Source: Bradyrhizobiaceae bacterium (GTDB lineage: Bacteria > Pseudomonadota > Alphaproteobacteria > Rhizobiales > Xanthobacteraceae). From it: 58,915 nt of DNA. Position numbers and translations under genes: made by a program. Location: contig RXJC01000340.1 of the NCBI GenBank assembly GCA_003963435.1, positions 1 to 58,915 on the forward strand. Reading direction: 5' to 3'. The notes beneath the pieces were generated by a model. That model had not been told where the DNA came from, made no database searches, and saw only the letters and a list, made by a program, of their open reading frames with translations. Positions 24,881 through 34,489 of this stretch are shown one piece after another; position 1 is the first letter of the stretch; each line of letters opens with the position of its first letter.

Positions 24881-25690
24881 TTATTCCGAAAACGAGACTG
24901 GACGCATCTGCGCCTGCTGGGCGCGATACTCGTCCATCACGAGCTGCCTGATATGGCTTCGCAGTTCAGCGAATTCCGGACGCTCCTGGATCGACTCGTC
25001 GCGCGGATAGGTGAAGGGAACGTCGATGATTTCCTTGATCCGCGCCGGCCGCGCCGTCACCACCACGATGCGGGAGGCGAGGTAGATCGCCTCCTCGACG
25101 GAATGGGTGATCAGCATGACGGTCTTGCCTTCGGTCTCCAGTACCTTGAGCAGCAGGTTCTGCATGTTGGAGCGGGTCTGGGCGTCGAGCGCCCCGAACG
25201 GCTCGTCCATCAGCAGGAATTGGGGCTTCACCGCATAGGCCCGCGCGATCGCGAGGCGTTGCCGCATGCCGCCCGACAGATGCTTCGGATAGGAATTGGC
25301 GAAGTCGGACAGACCCATCAGGTCAAGATAGTGATCGCAGATCGCGTCGCGCTCGGCGGTTGCGGCATGGTTGGCTTTGAGCGTCAGGCCGAAGGCGATG
25401 TTCTGCTTCACCGTCAACCAGGGGAAGACGCCATATTCCTGGAAGATGACGCCGCGCTCGGGGCCGGGACCGGCGACGGGACGGCCGTCGAACAGGACCT
25501 TGCCGGTCGTCGGCTTCTGGAAGCCGGCGAGCATGCTCATCATCGTGGTCTTGCCGCAGCCGGACGGCCCGATCACCGCGATGAAGTCGCCGTCGTTGAT
25601 GTCGTAGCTGACGTCCTCGACGACGTTGAGGCGCCCCTTCGGCGTCTCGAAGGACAGCGAAACCTTGTCGAATTGCGCGCGCTTGGTCAT
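24881..25690 (-). CDS. NitT/TauT-type ABC transporter ATPase
   Basis: A 269-residue ATP-binding subunit. Walker A is GPSGCGKTTMMS, the signature is LSGGMRQRLAIARA, Walker B is FLLMDEPFGALD, and the switch histidine is in LITHSVEEA. It powers import together with the permease whose stop codon it overlaps by four bases. Length and motifs are normal for the SsuB/TauB/NrtD group. Confidence 0.95.
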   Translation of the reverse strand: MTKRAQFDKVSLSFETPKGRLNVVEDVSYDINDGDFIAVIGPSGCGKTTMMSMLAGFQKPTTGKVLFDGRPVAGPGPERGVIFQEYGVFPWLTVKQNIAFGLTLKANHAATAERDAICDHYLDLMGLSDFANSYPKHLSGGMRQRLAIARAYAVKPQFLLMDEPFGALDAQTRSNMQNLLLKVLETEGKTVMLITHSVEEAIYLASRIVVVTARPARIKEIIDVPFTYPRDESIQERPEFAELRSHIRQLVMDEYRAQQAQMRPVSFSE

Positions 25691-26457
25691 GCGATGGCCC
25701 GATCCTGCCAGATCAATAGCCGCGCCGTGATCTTGCGCAGGATCAAATCCATGATCAGCGCGATCAGGCCGATGCAGATGATGCCGACATAGATGACGTC
25801 GAGCAGGAAGTAGGTCGAGGCATTCTGGATCATGGCGCCGAGCCCGCGCTGCGCCGCGATCAGCTCGGATGCGACCAGCGTCGCCCAGGCCACGCCCAAC
25901 GCGACGCGCAGCGCCGTGAGGATATGCGGGACGGTGAGGGGGATGATGACCTTGCGAAAGATTTCGGCCTGGTTGGCGCCGAGCGTCTGCGCCACGCGGA
26001 TGTAGAGCGGCGTGATCTGCGAGACGCCCTCATACATCACGATCACGCCGGAGAAGAACGAGGCGTAGAACAGGATGACGAGCTTTGCGAGTTCGTCGAC
26101 GCCGAAATAGACGATCACCAGCGGGATGAGGGCGATCGGCGGCAGCGCGCGGAAGAAGTTGATCATGGGGTCGGCGAAAGTGCGGGCGGGGCGATACCAG
26201 CCGAGCAGAAATCCGACCGGCACGGCCACGAGGATGCCGAGCGCGACGCCGAGAAAGACGCGCCGGGTCGAGGCGAAGATGTCGATCAGCAGGCCTTCCT
26301 TGGTGAGAAGCTCGAAGAATTTTGCAGCGACCTGATGCGGCGCGGGAATCAGCGAGACGTTGACGAAGCCGCTCCAGCGCACGGCGTACCAGAGCAGGAT
26401 TGCACCGATCCACGGTATCAATCCGAGACCGAGGCGTCTCAGGCCAGCTCCGTTCAT
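25687..26457 (-). CDS. NitT/TauT-type ABC transporter permease
   Basis: A 256-residue inner-membrane protein with about six hydrophobic segments and the permease coupling loop, here VAQTLGANQAEIFRKVIIPLTVP. It is the first gene of the minus-strand importer unit, divergent from the enolase-superfamily gene at 26564. ATG 26457 gives MNGAGLRRLGLGLIPW, consistent with an N-terminal first membrane span. Confidence 0.93.
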   Translation of the reverse strand: MNGAGLRRLGLGLIPWIGAILLWYAVRWSGFVNVSLIPAPHQVAAKFFELLTKEGLLIDIFASTRRVFLGVALGILVAVPVGFLLGWYRPARTFADPMINFFRALPPIALIPLVIVYFGVDELAKLVILFYASFFSGVIVMYEGVSQITPLYIRVAQTLGANQAEIFRKVIIPLTVPHILTALRVALGVAWATLVASELIAAQRGLGAMIQNASTYFLLDVIYVGIICIGLIALIMDLILRKITARLLIWQDRAIA

Positions 26458-26495
26458 TCGACGCGTCCACCCAGATTGCGGTTGATGTTTTCAGA

Positions 26496-26519
26496 GGTCA
26501 TATTATAAATAGGATGACC
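26496..26519. promoter_or_regulatory. Divergent promoter with inverted repeat GGTCAT-N12-ATGACC
   Basis: GGTCAT (26496-26501) and ATGACC (26514-26519) form a perfect 6-base inverted repeat. Between them, on the minus strand, is TATAAT (26502-26507), a consensus -10 for the importer unit. A repressor bound here could control both the importer and the divergent enolase/GMC/GntR unit. The GntR/UTRA protein encoded at 29315 is the obvious candidate. Confidence 0.6.
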
Positions 26520-26563
26520 ATACAAGTGGCGCCTTTCGTCGTAGGCGTCGCAGGGTTTCCCGC

Positions 26564-27691
26564 ATGATATCCCCGCCTTTCACCATCCGAAGCGTCCAGG
26601 CCTTTGGCTATCGCTACCCGCTGACCACGCCGGTCATCACGTCCTTCGGGCGGATGAAGGATCGGCCGGCTGTCTTCGTCCGCGTTGAAGACACCGACGG
26701 GAACATCGGCTGGGGCGAGGTGTGGTGCAATTTCCCCGCACCGGGCGCCGAGCATCGTGTTCGGCTCGTCAACGAATTGCTCGCGCCGGCGCTGGTCGGA
26801 TTCAATGCGACCGAGCCGTCTGCTGCGTTCGAGCATCTGACGCAGGGAACTTCGGTGCTTGCGCTGCAATCCGGCGAGGCCGGGCCGTTTGCGCAGGCGA
26901 TCGCCGGCATCGATCTCGCCGTCTGGGATCTCCACGCACGCCGCCGGAACGTCCCGCTGTGGAAACTGCTCGGCGGAGCGGAGCGCACGATCAAGGTCTA
27001 TGCCAGCGGCATCAATCCGGTCGGCTCCGAACGCACGGCTGAAGCGGCACTGGGCCGCGGCTATCGCGCGTTGAAGCTGAAGATCGGCTTCGATCCGGCA
27101 GGCGACCGCGCCAATCTCGCCGCGATGCGCCGTCTCGTGGGCGAAGGCATGCTCGCCGCCGACGTCAATCAGGGCTGGACCATTGCGCAGGCATTGGAGC
27201 TCGCGCCGCAACTGGAGCACTTCGCTCTCGCCTGGCTCGAGGAGCCGATCCGCGCGGATCGCCCGCGACAGGAATGGATGCAGTTGCGCGAGGCCATCCG
27301 CTTTCCGCTCGCGGCCGGCGAAAACATTGCGAGCCATGCCGGCTTTGCCGAGGTGCTGCGCGAGCCGGTGCTCGGTGTCGTCCAGCCGGACATCGCCAAA
27401 TGGGGCGGGCTGTCGGCTTGCGCTGGCATCGCGGGCGATATCCTTGCGTCGGGAAAGATGTTCTGCCCGCACTATCTCGGCGCTGGCATCGGCCTCCTGG
27501 CATCCGCGCATCTTCTCGCCGGCGTCGGCGGCGACGGGCTGCTCGAAGTCGACAGCAACGAAAACCCGCTGCGCGACCGCTTCTGCGGTCCCGTGCTCGA
27601 TGTCCACGACGGCATGATCACGCTCGGCGACGAGGCAGGTCTCGGCATCACGCCCGATCTTGCCGCCATCGAACAATACCGGACGATCTGA
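26564..27691 (+). CDS. Enolase-superfamily enzyme, mandelate racemase subgroup
   Basis: A 375-residue enzyme that abstracts the alpha proton of a carboxylate; the subgroup includes acid-sugar dehydratases and racemases. Catalytic residues are visible with mandelate-racemase spacing: the KxK Lys173 (LKLKIG), metal ligands Asp200 (DVNQGW), Glu226 (LEEP) and Glu253 (GENI), and a His303-Asp276 dyad (CPHYLG and VQPDIAKWGG). The capping domain is the first ~120 residues. Presence of the His-Asp pair excludes the muconate-lactonizing subgroup. The stop overlaps the next start by one base (TGATG). An acid sugar or hydroxy acid imported by the adjacent transporter is a reasonable substrate guess. Confidence 0.9.
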   Translation: MISPPFTIRSVQAFGYRYPLTTPVITSFGRMKDRPAVFVRVEDTDGNIGWGEVWCNFPAPGAEHRVRLVNELLAPALVGFNATEPSAAFEHLTQGTSVLALQSGEAGPFAQAIAGIDLAVWDLHARRRNVPLWKLLGGAERTIKVYASGINPVGSERTAEAALGRGYRALKLKIGFDPAGDRANLAAMRRLVGEGMLAADVNQGWTIAQALELAPQLEHFALAWLEEPIRADRPRQEWMQLREAIRFPLAAGENIASHAGFAEVLREPVLGVVQPDIAKWGGLSACAGIAGDILASGKMFCPHYLGAGIGLLASAHLLAGVGGDGLLEVDSNENPLRDRFCGPVLDVHDGMITLGDEAGLGITPDLAAIEQYRTI

Positions 27692-29286
27692 TGCCAGCAC
27701 GCGGCTACGACTACATCATCGTCGGTGCGGGCTCGGCCGGCTGCGTCGTTGCCAACCGGCTGTCGGCCGATCCGTCCTGCCGCGTGCTGCTGCTGGAGGC
27801 CGGCGGGTCGGATCGGAATTTCTGGCTGAAGCTTCCGGTCGGCTACTACCGGACCATCTACAATGAACGGTTCTCGCGCCTGTTCAGGACCGAGCCCTCG
27901 GAAGGGAGCGGCGGTCGTGCCATCGTCTGGCCGCGGGGCCGTGTGCTCGGCGGCTCGTCCTCGATCAACGGTCTGATCTTCATCCGGGGCCAGCACGAGG
28001 ACTTCGACGATTGGGAACGCCTTGGCGCCGATGGCTGGTGCTATCGCGAACTCCTGCCGTATTTCCGGCGCTACGAACGCTACCGCGGCGGCGAGAGCCA
28101 GTTTCACGGCGGGCTCGGGGAGTTCGAGGTTTCCGATCTCCGCAACGACAATCCGGCATCGAAGGCCTGGGTCGAGGCTGGTGTAGAGTTCGGCCTGCCG
28201 CGCAATCCCGACTTCAACGGTGCCACGACGCTGGGCGTCGGCACCTACCAGCTCGGCATCGGGCGGCACTGGCGGACCAGTTCGGCCTCTGCGTTTCTGC
28301 GCCCCGCCGCCGGCCGTCCCAATCTCACCATCATCACCCATGCGCAGGTCAGCAGGGTCGTTTTCAACGGTCGCGTCGCAACCGGCGTCGAGTGGATCAG
28401 CAGGGGGCAGGTGCACAGTGCCACGGCCGGTCGCGAGATCATCCTGTCCGGCGGCGCGCTGCAGTCGCCGCAGATCCTCCAGCTTTCCGGCGTCGGTCCG
28501 GCCGACCTGCTGCGTAAGCTCGGTATTCCCGTCGTTGCCGATTCTCCTGATGTTGGCGCCAATCTTCAGGATCATTATCAGGCCCGGCTGATCGTCCGCC
28601 TCAAGGAGCGAATTTCGCTCAACGATCAGGTGCGCAATCCCGTCGCGCTCGCGAAGATGGGGCTGCAGTGGATGCTGGCGGGCAGCGGTCCGCTGACGGT
28701 CGGGGCGGGGCAGGTGGGCGGCGCAGCCTGCACGGAATACGCCGCCTGCGGCCGGCCGGATGTGCAGTTCAACGTGATGCCGCTCTCGGTCGACAAGCCC
28801 GGTGAGCCCCTGCACAGCTATTCCGGCTTCACCGCCTCGGTCTGGCAATGCCATGGAAAGTCGCGTGGACGGCTTGCGATCAGCTCGACCGACCCGTTCG
28901 AGCAGCCGCGTATCGAGCCGAACTATTTCGCCGAAGAGATCGACCGCAAGACCATCGTTGCGGGTCTGAAGATTCTGCGCGAGATTTATCAGCAGAGGGC
29001 GTTTCGCCCGCTCTGGGACGTCGAGATGGTGCCGGGCGTGGCGGCAAGGGATGATGCCGGGCTGTGGGACTTTGCACGCAATACGGGGGGCACGGTGTTT
29101 CACTGCGTCGGGACCTGTCGCATGGGCAGCGACGCGCATGCCGTGCTCGATCCGCAGCTGCGCGTGCGCGGCGTCGAGAGGCTGCGCGTGATCGACGCCT
29201 CGGTGATGCCGCAGATCACTTCGGCCAACACGAATGCGACCAGCCTGATGATCGGCGAACGTGGTGCCGCGTTGGTCATGGCCTGA
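27691..29286 (+). CDS. GMC-family FAD oxidoreductase (choline-dehydrogenase-like)
   Basis: A 531-residue flavoprotein alcohol oxidase or dehydrogenase. The FAD motif is YIIVGAGSAGCVVANRLS. GGSSSINGLIFIRGQ is the GMC signature 1 region and LSGGALQSPQILQLSGVG is signature 2. The active-site His is in FHCVGTCRMG, and a second polar residue is in the terminal SANTNATSLMIGERGA. There is no signal peptide. It is co-transcribed with the mandelate-racemase-type gene and probably oxidises a primary alcohol to an aldehyde or acid in the same pathway. The frame is open far upstream inside the preceding gene, but ATG 27691 is where homology begins. Confidence 0.92.
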   Translation: MPARGYDYIIVGAGSAGCVVANRLSADPSCRVLLLEAGGSDRNFWLKLPVGYYRTIYNERFSRLFRTEPSEGSGGRAIVWPRGRVLGGSSSINGLIFIRGQHEDFDDWERLGADGWCYRELLPYFRRYERYRGGESQFHGGLGEFEVSDLRNDNPASKAWVEAGVEFGLPRNPDFNGATTLGVGTYQLGIGRHWRTSSASAFLRPAAGRPNLTIITHAQVSRVVFNGRVATGVEWISRGQVHSATAGREIILSGGALQSPQILQLSGVGPADLLRKLGIPVVADSPDVGANLQDHYQARLIVRLKERISLNDQVRNPVALAKMGLQWMLAGSGPLTVGAGQVGGAACTEYAACGRPDVQFNVMPLSVDKPGEPLHSYSGFTASVWQCHGKSRGRLAISSTDPFEQPRIEPNYFAEEIDRKTIVAGLKILREIYQQRAFRPLWDVEMVPGVAARDDAGLWDFARNTGGTVFHCVGTCRMGSDAHAVLDPQLRVRGVERLRVIDASVMPQITSANTNATSLMIGERGAALVMA

Positions 29287-29314
29287 TCACGCGACCAGAG
29301 CTCCGGAGGACGAG

Positions 29315-30037
29315 ATGGAATTGAGTTCCGACAGTCACGTCCCGAAATACGCACAGATCGCCGACATCTTCCGGCAGCGCATCGCGCGCGGCGTCTGGAC
29401 CCAAGGCTTTCGCCTGCCCGCCAACGAGGAACTGGCGGCCGAGTTCGGCGTGTCGCGCGTCACGATCAGGCAGGCGGTGGAGCTGCTCGCCCGCGACGGT
29501 ATGATTGAGGCGCAACAGGGCCGCGGCACCTTCGTCACGGGGACCGTGCGGCAGGATCGCTGGCTCAAGGTCGAGACGACGCTGTCCGATCTCGCCGACA
29601 TGTACCGCGACACCTCGCCCGAGATCATCAATATCTCGGAAAGCCGCACCAATGCGCCGCTGCTTCCCGGCGACGGCAAGCCGGCCGAAAAATATGTCTT
29701 CATGCGTCGGCTGCATTCGCGGGAGAAGCAGCCGTACTGCGTCATTTCCATCTATCTCGACGAGAAGATCTTCCGCAGGTCACCGAAGCGCTTTCGCAAC
29801 GAGACCGTGATTCCGATCCTGAACGATCTCAGGGATCCCGCCATCGCCAGCGCTCGCCAGACCCTGACGATCGGCGCCGCGGATATCGAGGCCGCGCGGC
29901 TGCTGCGCGTGCCGCTGAATTCGCCAGTGGCCGAAGTCCGCCGCATCTTCACGACCGCGGACCGCACCGTGATCTATCTCGGCGAGGTCACCTATCGCGG
30001 CGACTTCGTGCGGATCGACATGGATCTGCGGCCCTAG
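29315..30037 (+). CDS. GntR-family regulator, HutC/UTRA subgroup
   Basis: A 240-residue regulator. The winged HTH (about 10-78) has VWTQGFRLPANEELAAEFGV, then SRVTIRQAVELLARDGMI and the wing QQGRGTFVT. A UTRA ligand domain follows, ending EVRRIFTTADRTVIYLGEVTY. GGAGG precedes ATG 29315. It is the third gene of the enolase/GMC unit, 28 bases downstream, and converges on the ClC gene with only six bases between stop codons. It probably controls the divergent promoter near 26.5 kb. Confidence 0.92.
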   Translation: MELSSDSHVPKYAQIADIFRQRIARGVWTQGFRLPANEELAAEFGVSRVTIRQAVELLARDGMIEAQQGRGTFVTGTVRQDRWLKVETTLSDLADMYRDTSPEIINISESRTNAPLLPGDGKPAEKYVFMRRLHSREKQPYCVISIYLDEKIFRRSPKRFRNETVIPILNDLRDPAIASARQTLTIGAADIEAARLLRVPLNSPVAEVRRIFTTADRTVIYLGEVTYRGDFVRIDMDLRP

Positions 30038-30043
30038 CACCTC

Positions 30044-31834
30044 TTAACGTGAGAACAGCTCCTGGTTCCGGCGTTCGAGTTCTTCCCCGTAGGTGCGCAG
30101 AACGTGAGCTTCGCTCAAGGTGCCGATCGTCGCCCGATGATCGGTGCGATCGACGACCACGAGCACATCGGCTTCGCTGCGTTCAAAGGCCTTCAGGATC
30201 TCGCGCACCGGCGTCGTCGGGAGCAGGCACTCATCCTGTTGCTGGGCCAGTGACCCCAGCTGCTCGTCCTCTTGGTTGGCGACGGAATGCAGCGTCGCGG
30301 CGGGCACGATGCCTGCATAGATGCCGCTGGGATCGCGGAGCACGATCTGGCGAACCTGTGCCGGCGAAAACAGCTTTTGCGCCTCGCCGATCGGCATTGT
30401 CGTCAGCGCGTTCTCGAAGTCGGTGCGCATCAGCGAAGCCGCGCTCATCTGCCGGACCCAGCCGATGTCTTGCGGGCCGCGAATCACCTCGCCGCGCAGA
30501 TGGAAGCGCCATGTGGCGAAGCTGTAGCCGAACAGCTCGCGCACGATCAGCGCGCAGACCGACGACGCGACCACCGCTCCAACGGTGACGGAGAAATCGC
30601 CGGTGATCTCGAGCGCAAGACACACCATGCTGAATGGCGCGCCAAGGACGCCCGTCCCGAGTGCGGCGAGCGCCGCGATGGCGGCCGTGCCGGGTTGAAG
30701 CGCCAACGTGGGAAGAGGGCCCGTCAGCACGATGCTGTAGAGCTGCCCGATCAGCGCGCCCAGCAACAGCGAGGCGAAGAACAGGCCGCCGCGGAAGCCG
30801 GAGCCGAGCGAAATGGCGGAGGCCAGGATCTTGAACACGATCGTGGTCGTGAGCAGGAGCCAAGTCGGATTGCTGACCAGCAGGATCTGCATGGCGCCGT
30901 GGCCGGCGCCGAGCACGGTCGGCGTCAGCAGGGCGAGGCTACCGAGGAGGAGACCGCCGAGAATCGGCCGCAGCAGGCCCTTGAACACCGTGATGCGCTG
31001 AAAGCAGCGCTCGGAGAATGCGACGGCGAGCATCACGAGGATGCTGACGAAGGCGCAGATGATGCCGATCAGCACGGTTTGCCCGATCATCTCGACGGAG
31101 ACCGGCGAGGGGAAGCCGGGCACCATCAGGAAGGACTGGTGCGTCAATTGCCGCGCGACGAGCCATGCGGTGACGGCGCTGGCGATGACCGGCACGAGAC
31201 CGGCGGACGTATAGGCGCCGAGCACGACCTCGAAGGCGTAGAAGGCGCCCGCGAGCGGTGCGGAAAACGCGGCGCTGATCGCCCCCGCGGCGCCGCAGGC
31301 CACCAGCAGCCGCATGTCGTTGCGACGGGCAGCCAGGCGCTGGCCGACATGGGAGCCGAACATCGAGCAGATCTGGGTATAGCCGGCCTCCAGACCGACC
31401 GATCCGCCGAACCCGTTGGACAGCAGCGTCTGGATCGAGATCAGCAGGCTGCCGCGAAAAGACACCCGGCCGCCATAGAGCGCATTGGCCTCGATTGCGT
31501 CGGCGAGCTGCTGTCCCTTCACGCGCCGGGCGAAATATAGTCCGATGAGCGCGAGCACCAGGCCCCCGATCATCGGCACGAGCAGCGTGCGCTGCCAGGA
31601 GATCACGCCGGTGGCGCTGAGATGTGCATCGAAAGGAATGTCGAAAAGCAGGGCGTGAGAAGCCTGGCTGAGGCTCGAGATCGCAGCCACCAGCACGCCA
31701 CTGAGCAGTCCGACGACGATCGCGACCAGCACAAGGCCGGTCTCGCGATTGCGCACGAAGTTGCGCAGGAACAACGGCAGCAGGCGGATGCCGGGAGCCG
31801 CGGCCGGCTTCGCAGGATGTGATGCCGGCGCCAT
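30044..31834 (-). CDS. ClC-family anion channel/transporter with C-terminal CBS region
   Basis: A 596-residue inner-membrane protein. The membrane part (about 20-445) shows ClC selectivity motifs: GFGGSVGLEAGYTQ with the gating-type Glu, GAAGAISAAFSAPLAGAFYAFE, and GSGFRGGLFFASLLLGALIG. The last ~130 residues form a CBS pair (ASLMRTDFENALTTMPIGEA ... REILKAFERSEADVLVVVDR). It would move chloride or another anion. Its start is one base from the stop of the maturase gene, so it is the last cistron of the sulfatase operon. A link to sulfate or counter-ion release is inferred from that position only. Confidence 0.9.
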   Translation of the reverse strand: MAPASHPAKPAAAPGIRLLPLFLRNFVRNRETGLVLVAIVVGLLSGVLVAAISSLSQASHALLFDIPFDAHLSATGVISWQRTLLVPMIGGLVLALIGLYFARRVKGQQLADAIEANALYGGRVSFRGSLLISIQTLLSNGFGGSVGLEAGYTQICSMFGSHVGQRLAARRNDMRLLVACGAAGAISAAFSAPLAGAFYAFEVVLGAYTSAGLVPVIASAVTAWLVARQLTHQSFLMVPGFPSPVSVEMIGQTVLIGIICAFVSILVMLAVAFSERCFQRITVFKGLLRPILGGLLLGSLALLTPTVLGAGHGAMQILLVSNPTWLLLTTTIVFKILASAISLGSGFRGGLFFASLLLGALIGQLYSIVLTGPLPTLALQPGTAAIAALAALGTGVLGAPFSMVCLALEITGDFSVTVGAVVASSVCALIVRELFGYSFATWRFHLRGEVIRGPQDIGWVRQMSAASLMRTDFENALTTMPIGEAQKLFSPAQVRQIVLRDPSGIYAGIVPAATLHSVANQEDEQLGSLAQQQDECLLPTTPVREILKAFERSEADVLVVVDRTDHRATIGTLSEAHVLRTYGEELERRNQELFSR

Positions 31835-31835
31835 C

Positions 31836-32810
31836 CTAGGCCGGATCCCGCGGCGGTTCGGCGCGCACGACGCGGAAGCCGATATTGCTGGACGCGGAGT
31901 CGGGCGTGTTGGAGCTTCTCGCCGCGACGCGGTAGCGATTGCAGTAGGATTCGTGGCAGAGGAAGGATCCGCCGCGCATCGACCGGTTGGGCGCGGGCTC
32001 GGCGTTCAGGGGATCTTGCGGCGGCGTGAAACGGTGATAGCTCGGGGAAAAATAGTCTTCACACCATTCCCAGACGTTTCCGGCGACGTTGTGCAAACCA
32101 TATCCGTTCGGCGCAAAGGCGTGAACCGGCGCTGTGCCGAAATAGCCATCATCCACGGTGTTGCGGTCGGGAAAGTTGCCCTGCCAGATATTGCAGCGAT
32201 GCTCGCCGCCGGGCTGCAGCTCGTTGCCCCAGGGGTAGGTGGCTTGGTCCAATCCGCCGCGCGCGGCCATCTCCCATTCCGCCTCGGTCGGAAGGCGCGT
32301 GCCGGACCATTGGCAATAGGCCTGTGCGTCGTTCCAGGAGACGTGGACGACGGGATGATCGAGCCTGTCGAGAATGCTGCTCGACGGTCCTTCCGGCTGC
32401 GCCCAGTAGGCGCGCGTCACCGGCACCCACCATGGCGTTTCCTGAACGCGCGTCGTGCTGGCCGCACGCGCCTCTTCCGGCAGGAGCCCGTCGAAGACAA
32501 AGCTCCAGCCGTAGCGTTCGGCGTCCGTCGTGTAGCCGGTGGCACGGACGAAGTCGCCGAATTGCAGATTGCTCACGGCGTGGCAGGCAATGGCAAACGG
32601 CGACAACGTCACCAACCGTACCGGGCCTTCGCCGTCCTCCACGAAGCCGATAGCGGCGGATCCCATGTGGAAGGTTCCGCCGATCAGCGAGCTCCAGCGG
32701 CGCAGGATCGGCGTTGAACTGGGAGTGATCGCCGCTTGCGCATCCTCGCCCGTCGCCGGCCCGCTGCCGGCGGCGCGCTGGGTGCAACAGTGTGAGCGAT
32801 CCCCGGTCAT
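31836..32810 (-). CDS. Formylglycine-generating enzyme (sulfatase maturase, SUMF1/FGE family)
   Basis: A 324-residue oxygen-dependent enzyme that converts the active-site Cys of type I sulfatases to formylglycine. Family motifs include [42 protein letters not shown] and the copper-binding pair in [19 protein letters not shown]. Both cysteines are present, so catalysis is expected, unlike many FGE-fold paralogues that lack them. The gene starts three bases after the stop of the sulfatase gene, its obvious substrate. The first 30 residues are weakly conserved, and a later start is possible. Confidence 0.93.
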   Translation of the reverse strand: MTGDRSHCCTQRAAGSGPATGEDAQAAITPSSTPILRRWSSLIGGTFHMGSAAIGFVEDGEGPVRLVTLSPFAIACHAVSNLQFGDFVRATGYTTDAERYGWSFVFDGLLPEEARAASTTRVQETPWWVPVTRAYWAQPEGPSSSILDRLDHPVVHVSWNDAQAYCQWSGTRLPTEAEWEMAARGGLDQATYPWGNELQPGGEHRCNIWQGNFPDRNTVDDGYFGTAPVHAFAPNGYGLHNVAGNVWEWCEDYFSPSYHRFTPPQDPLNAEPAPNRSMRGGSFLCHESYCNRYRVAARSSNTPDSASSNIGFRVVRAEPPRDPA

Positions 32811-32813
32811 GTC

Positions 32814-34457
32814 CTATTTCTGCTTCTCTTCCTCCCAGAAGGCTGTGCCGCCTTCCGCCTTCATCAACTCCAGAATCTTCTCACGCGGGATCACGCCGCA
32901 GCGATTGGCCCATTGCTGATACTGCGCCGTCATCTCGCGGACGCGATCCGGATGCTGCGCGGCGAGATCGTTCATCTCGGTGCGGTCCGTCTCCATGTCG
33001 TAGAGCTCCCAGGGGCCGGGATACTTCCGCACCAGCTTCCACTTGCCGACGCGGACGGCCGCGTTGCCTTCGTGCTCCCAGAACAGCGGGCCACGGTTGC
33101 CATAGGCCGAGGCGAATGACGGCACCAGGCTCTCGCCTTCGCAGGGCAGGATGGCGTTGCCGTTATACTCCTTGGGATAGGTTGCGCCGGTGACGTCGAG
33201 GATGGTCGCCATCACGTCGGTGAGCTGGCTCGGATTGTGCCGCAGGCCGCCTCTCTCGGAGATGCCGCGCGGCCAGTGCACGATGAACGGGGTTGCGATG
33301 CCGCCCTCGTGGATCCAGTGCTTGTAGAGACGGAACGGCGTGTTGGAGAGGTTGGCCCAGGCGGTACCGTAGCTCTGGTAGGTGTCCTCGGCGCCGGGCA
33401 TCAGGGTCGGGTCATTGCCGAAGCGCACCGGTCTGCCGTCGCGCGTCTTCGCCTGCGCGATCATGAGCTGGTCGACCAGCTCCTTTGCCGTGACGCCTTC
33501 CGGAATGTCCTCGGCGCAGGCGCCGTTGTCGGAGAGGAAGATGATCAGTGTGTTGTCCATCTGGCCGGTCTCGTCCAGCGCCTTCAGGATGCGGCCGATG
33601 CCCTGGTCCATGCGGTCGATCTGGGCCGCGTAGACCTCCATGCAGCGCAGCGTCCATTCGCGCTGCTCCGCGTCGGTCCACGGCGGTTGGGTCGGATCGC
33701 GATCGGTCAAGCGCCAGTTCGGATGGATGATGCCGTCGTCGACCAGGCGCTTGAGGCGCTCCTCGCGCAGCCTGTCCCAGCCTGCATCGAAGCGGCCCTT
33801 GTACTTGGCGATGTCCTCGTCATGGGCATGAAGCGGCCAATGCGGCGCCGTATAGGCGACGTACTGGAAGAATGGCGCGTCGGGCTTCTGCGCCTTGTGC
33901 TGGCGGATGAAGGCGGCAGCCTGATCGCTGATCGCATCGGTGTAGAAGAACGAGGGATCCTTCACCGCCTCGTGCTCGATATTGTCATTGCCGCGGGTGA
34001 GCGTGTTGGGATGGTAAAAGGAGCCGGCGCCGATGATGGTGCCGTAGAAGTGGTCGAAGCCGCGCTGCATCGGCCATGCGTCGGTCGGCTCCGTCAGGCT
34101 GCTGGCGATGTGCCATTTGCCGCTGAGGTAGGACGTGTAGTTCTTGCTTTTCAGCGCCTCGGCGATCGTCACGCAGCTCTTGTTCAGATTGCCGGCATAG
34201 CCTTCCGGGCCGTTGCTGTAGGTAAGGATGCCGATGCCGGTCTGGTGCGGATGCAGGCCGGTGAGCAGCGAGGCGCGTGAAGGGCTGCAGCGGGCGGTGT
34301 TGTAGAACTGCGAATAGCGCAAGCCATTGGCCGCGAGGCGATCGAGGTTCGGCGTCTGGATCTCGCCGCCGTAACAGCCGATGTCCGAGAAGCCCATGTC
34401 GTCGTTGAGGATAAGCAGGATGTTGGGGCTATCGGGGGTCTGTGCGCCATTCGGCAT
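32814..34457 (-). CDS. Type I sulfatase (arylsulfatase family), cytoplasmic
   Basis: A 547-residue sulfate-ester hydrolase. The N-terminal metal site is PNILLILNDDMGFSDIGCYGG. The nucleophile motif is CSPSRASLLTG with Cys57, the residue converted to formylglycine. SGKWHI and IIFLSDNGACAED supply further active-site residues. It resembles P. aeruginosa AtsA in length and layout. No signal peptide is present, so the substrate must be desulfated inside the cell, after import. In the same operon lie a sugar-type ABC importer, a GntR regulator, the maturase and a ClC channel. A sulfated carbohydrate or aryl sulfate is possible. Confidence 0.94.
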   Translation of the reverse strand: MPNGAQTPDSPNILLILNDDMGFSDIGCYGGEIQTPNLDRLAANGLRYSQFYNTARCSPSRASLLTGLHPHQTGIGILTYSNGPEGYAGNLNKSCVTIAEALKSKNYTSYLSGKWHIASSLTEPTDAWPMQRGFDHFYGTIIGAGSFYHPNTLTRGNDNIEHEAVKDPSFFYTDAISDQAAAFIRQHKAQKPDAPFFQYVAYTAPHWPLHAHDEDIAKYKGRFDAGWDRLREERLKRLVDDGIIHPNWRLTDRDPTQPPWTDAEQREWTLRCMEVYAAQIDRMDQGIGRILKALDETGQMDNTLIIFLSDNGACAEDIPEGVTAKELVDQLMIAQAKTRDGRPVRFGNDPTLMPGAEDTYQSYGTAWANLSNTPFRLYKHWIHEGGIATPFIVHWPRGISERGGLRHNPSQLTDVMATILDVTGATYPKEYNGNAILPCEGESLVPSFASAYGNRGPLFWEHEGNAAVRVGKWKLVRKYPGPWELYDMETDRTEMNDLAAQHPDRVREMTAQYQQWANRCGVIPREKILELMKAEGGTAFWEEEKQK

Positions 34458-34489
34458 GTTTGTGTCCTCGTTCTCGACGTGTGGCGTTG

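Noticed and set aside
27472..29139. 555-codon minus-strand frame over the GMC oxidoreductase
   Set aside because: Shadow frame without recognisable motifs; the plus strand has a complete FAD enzyme.
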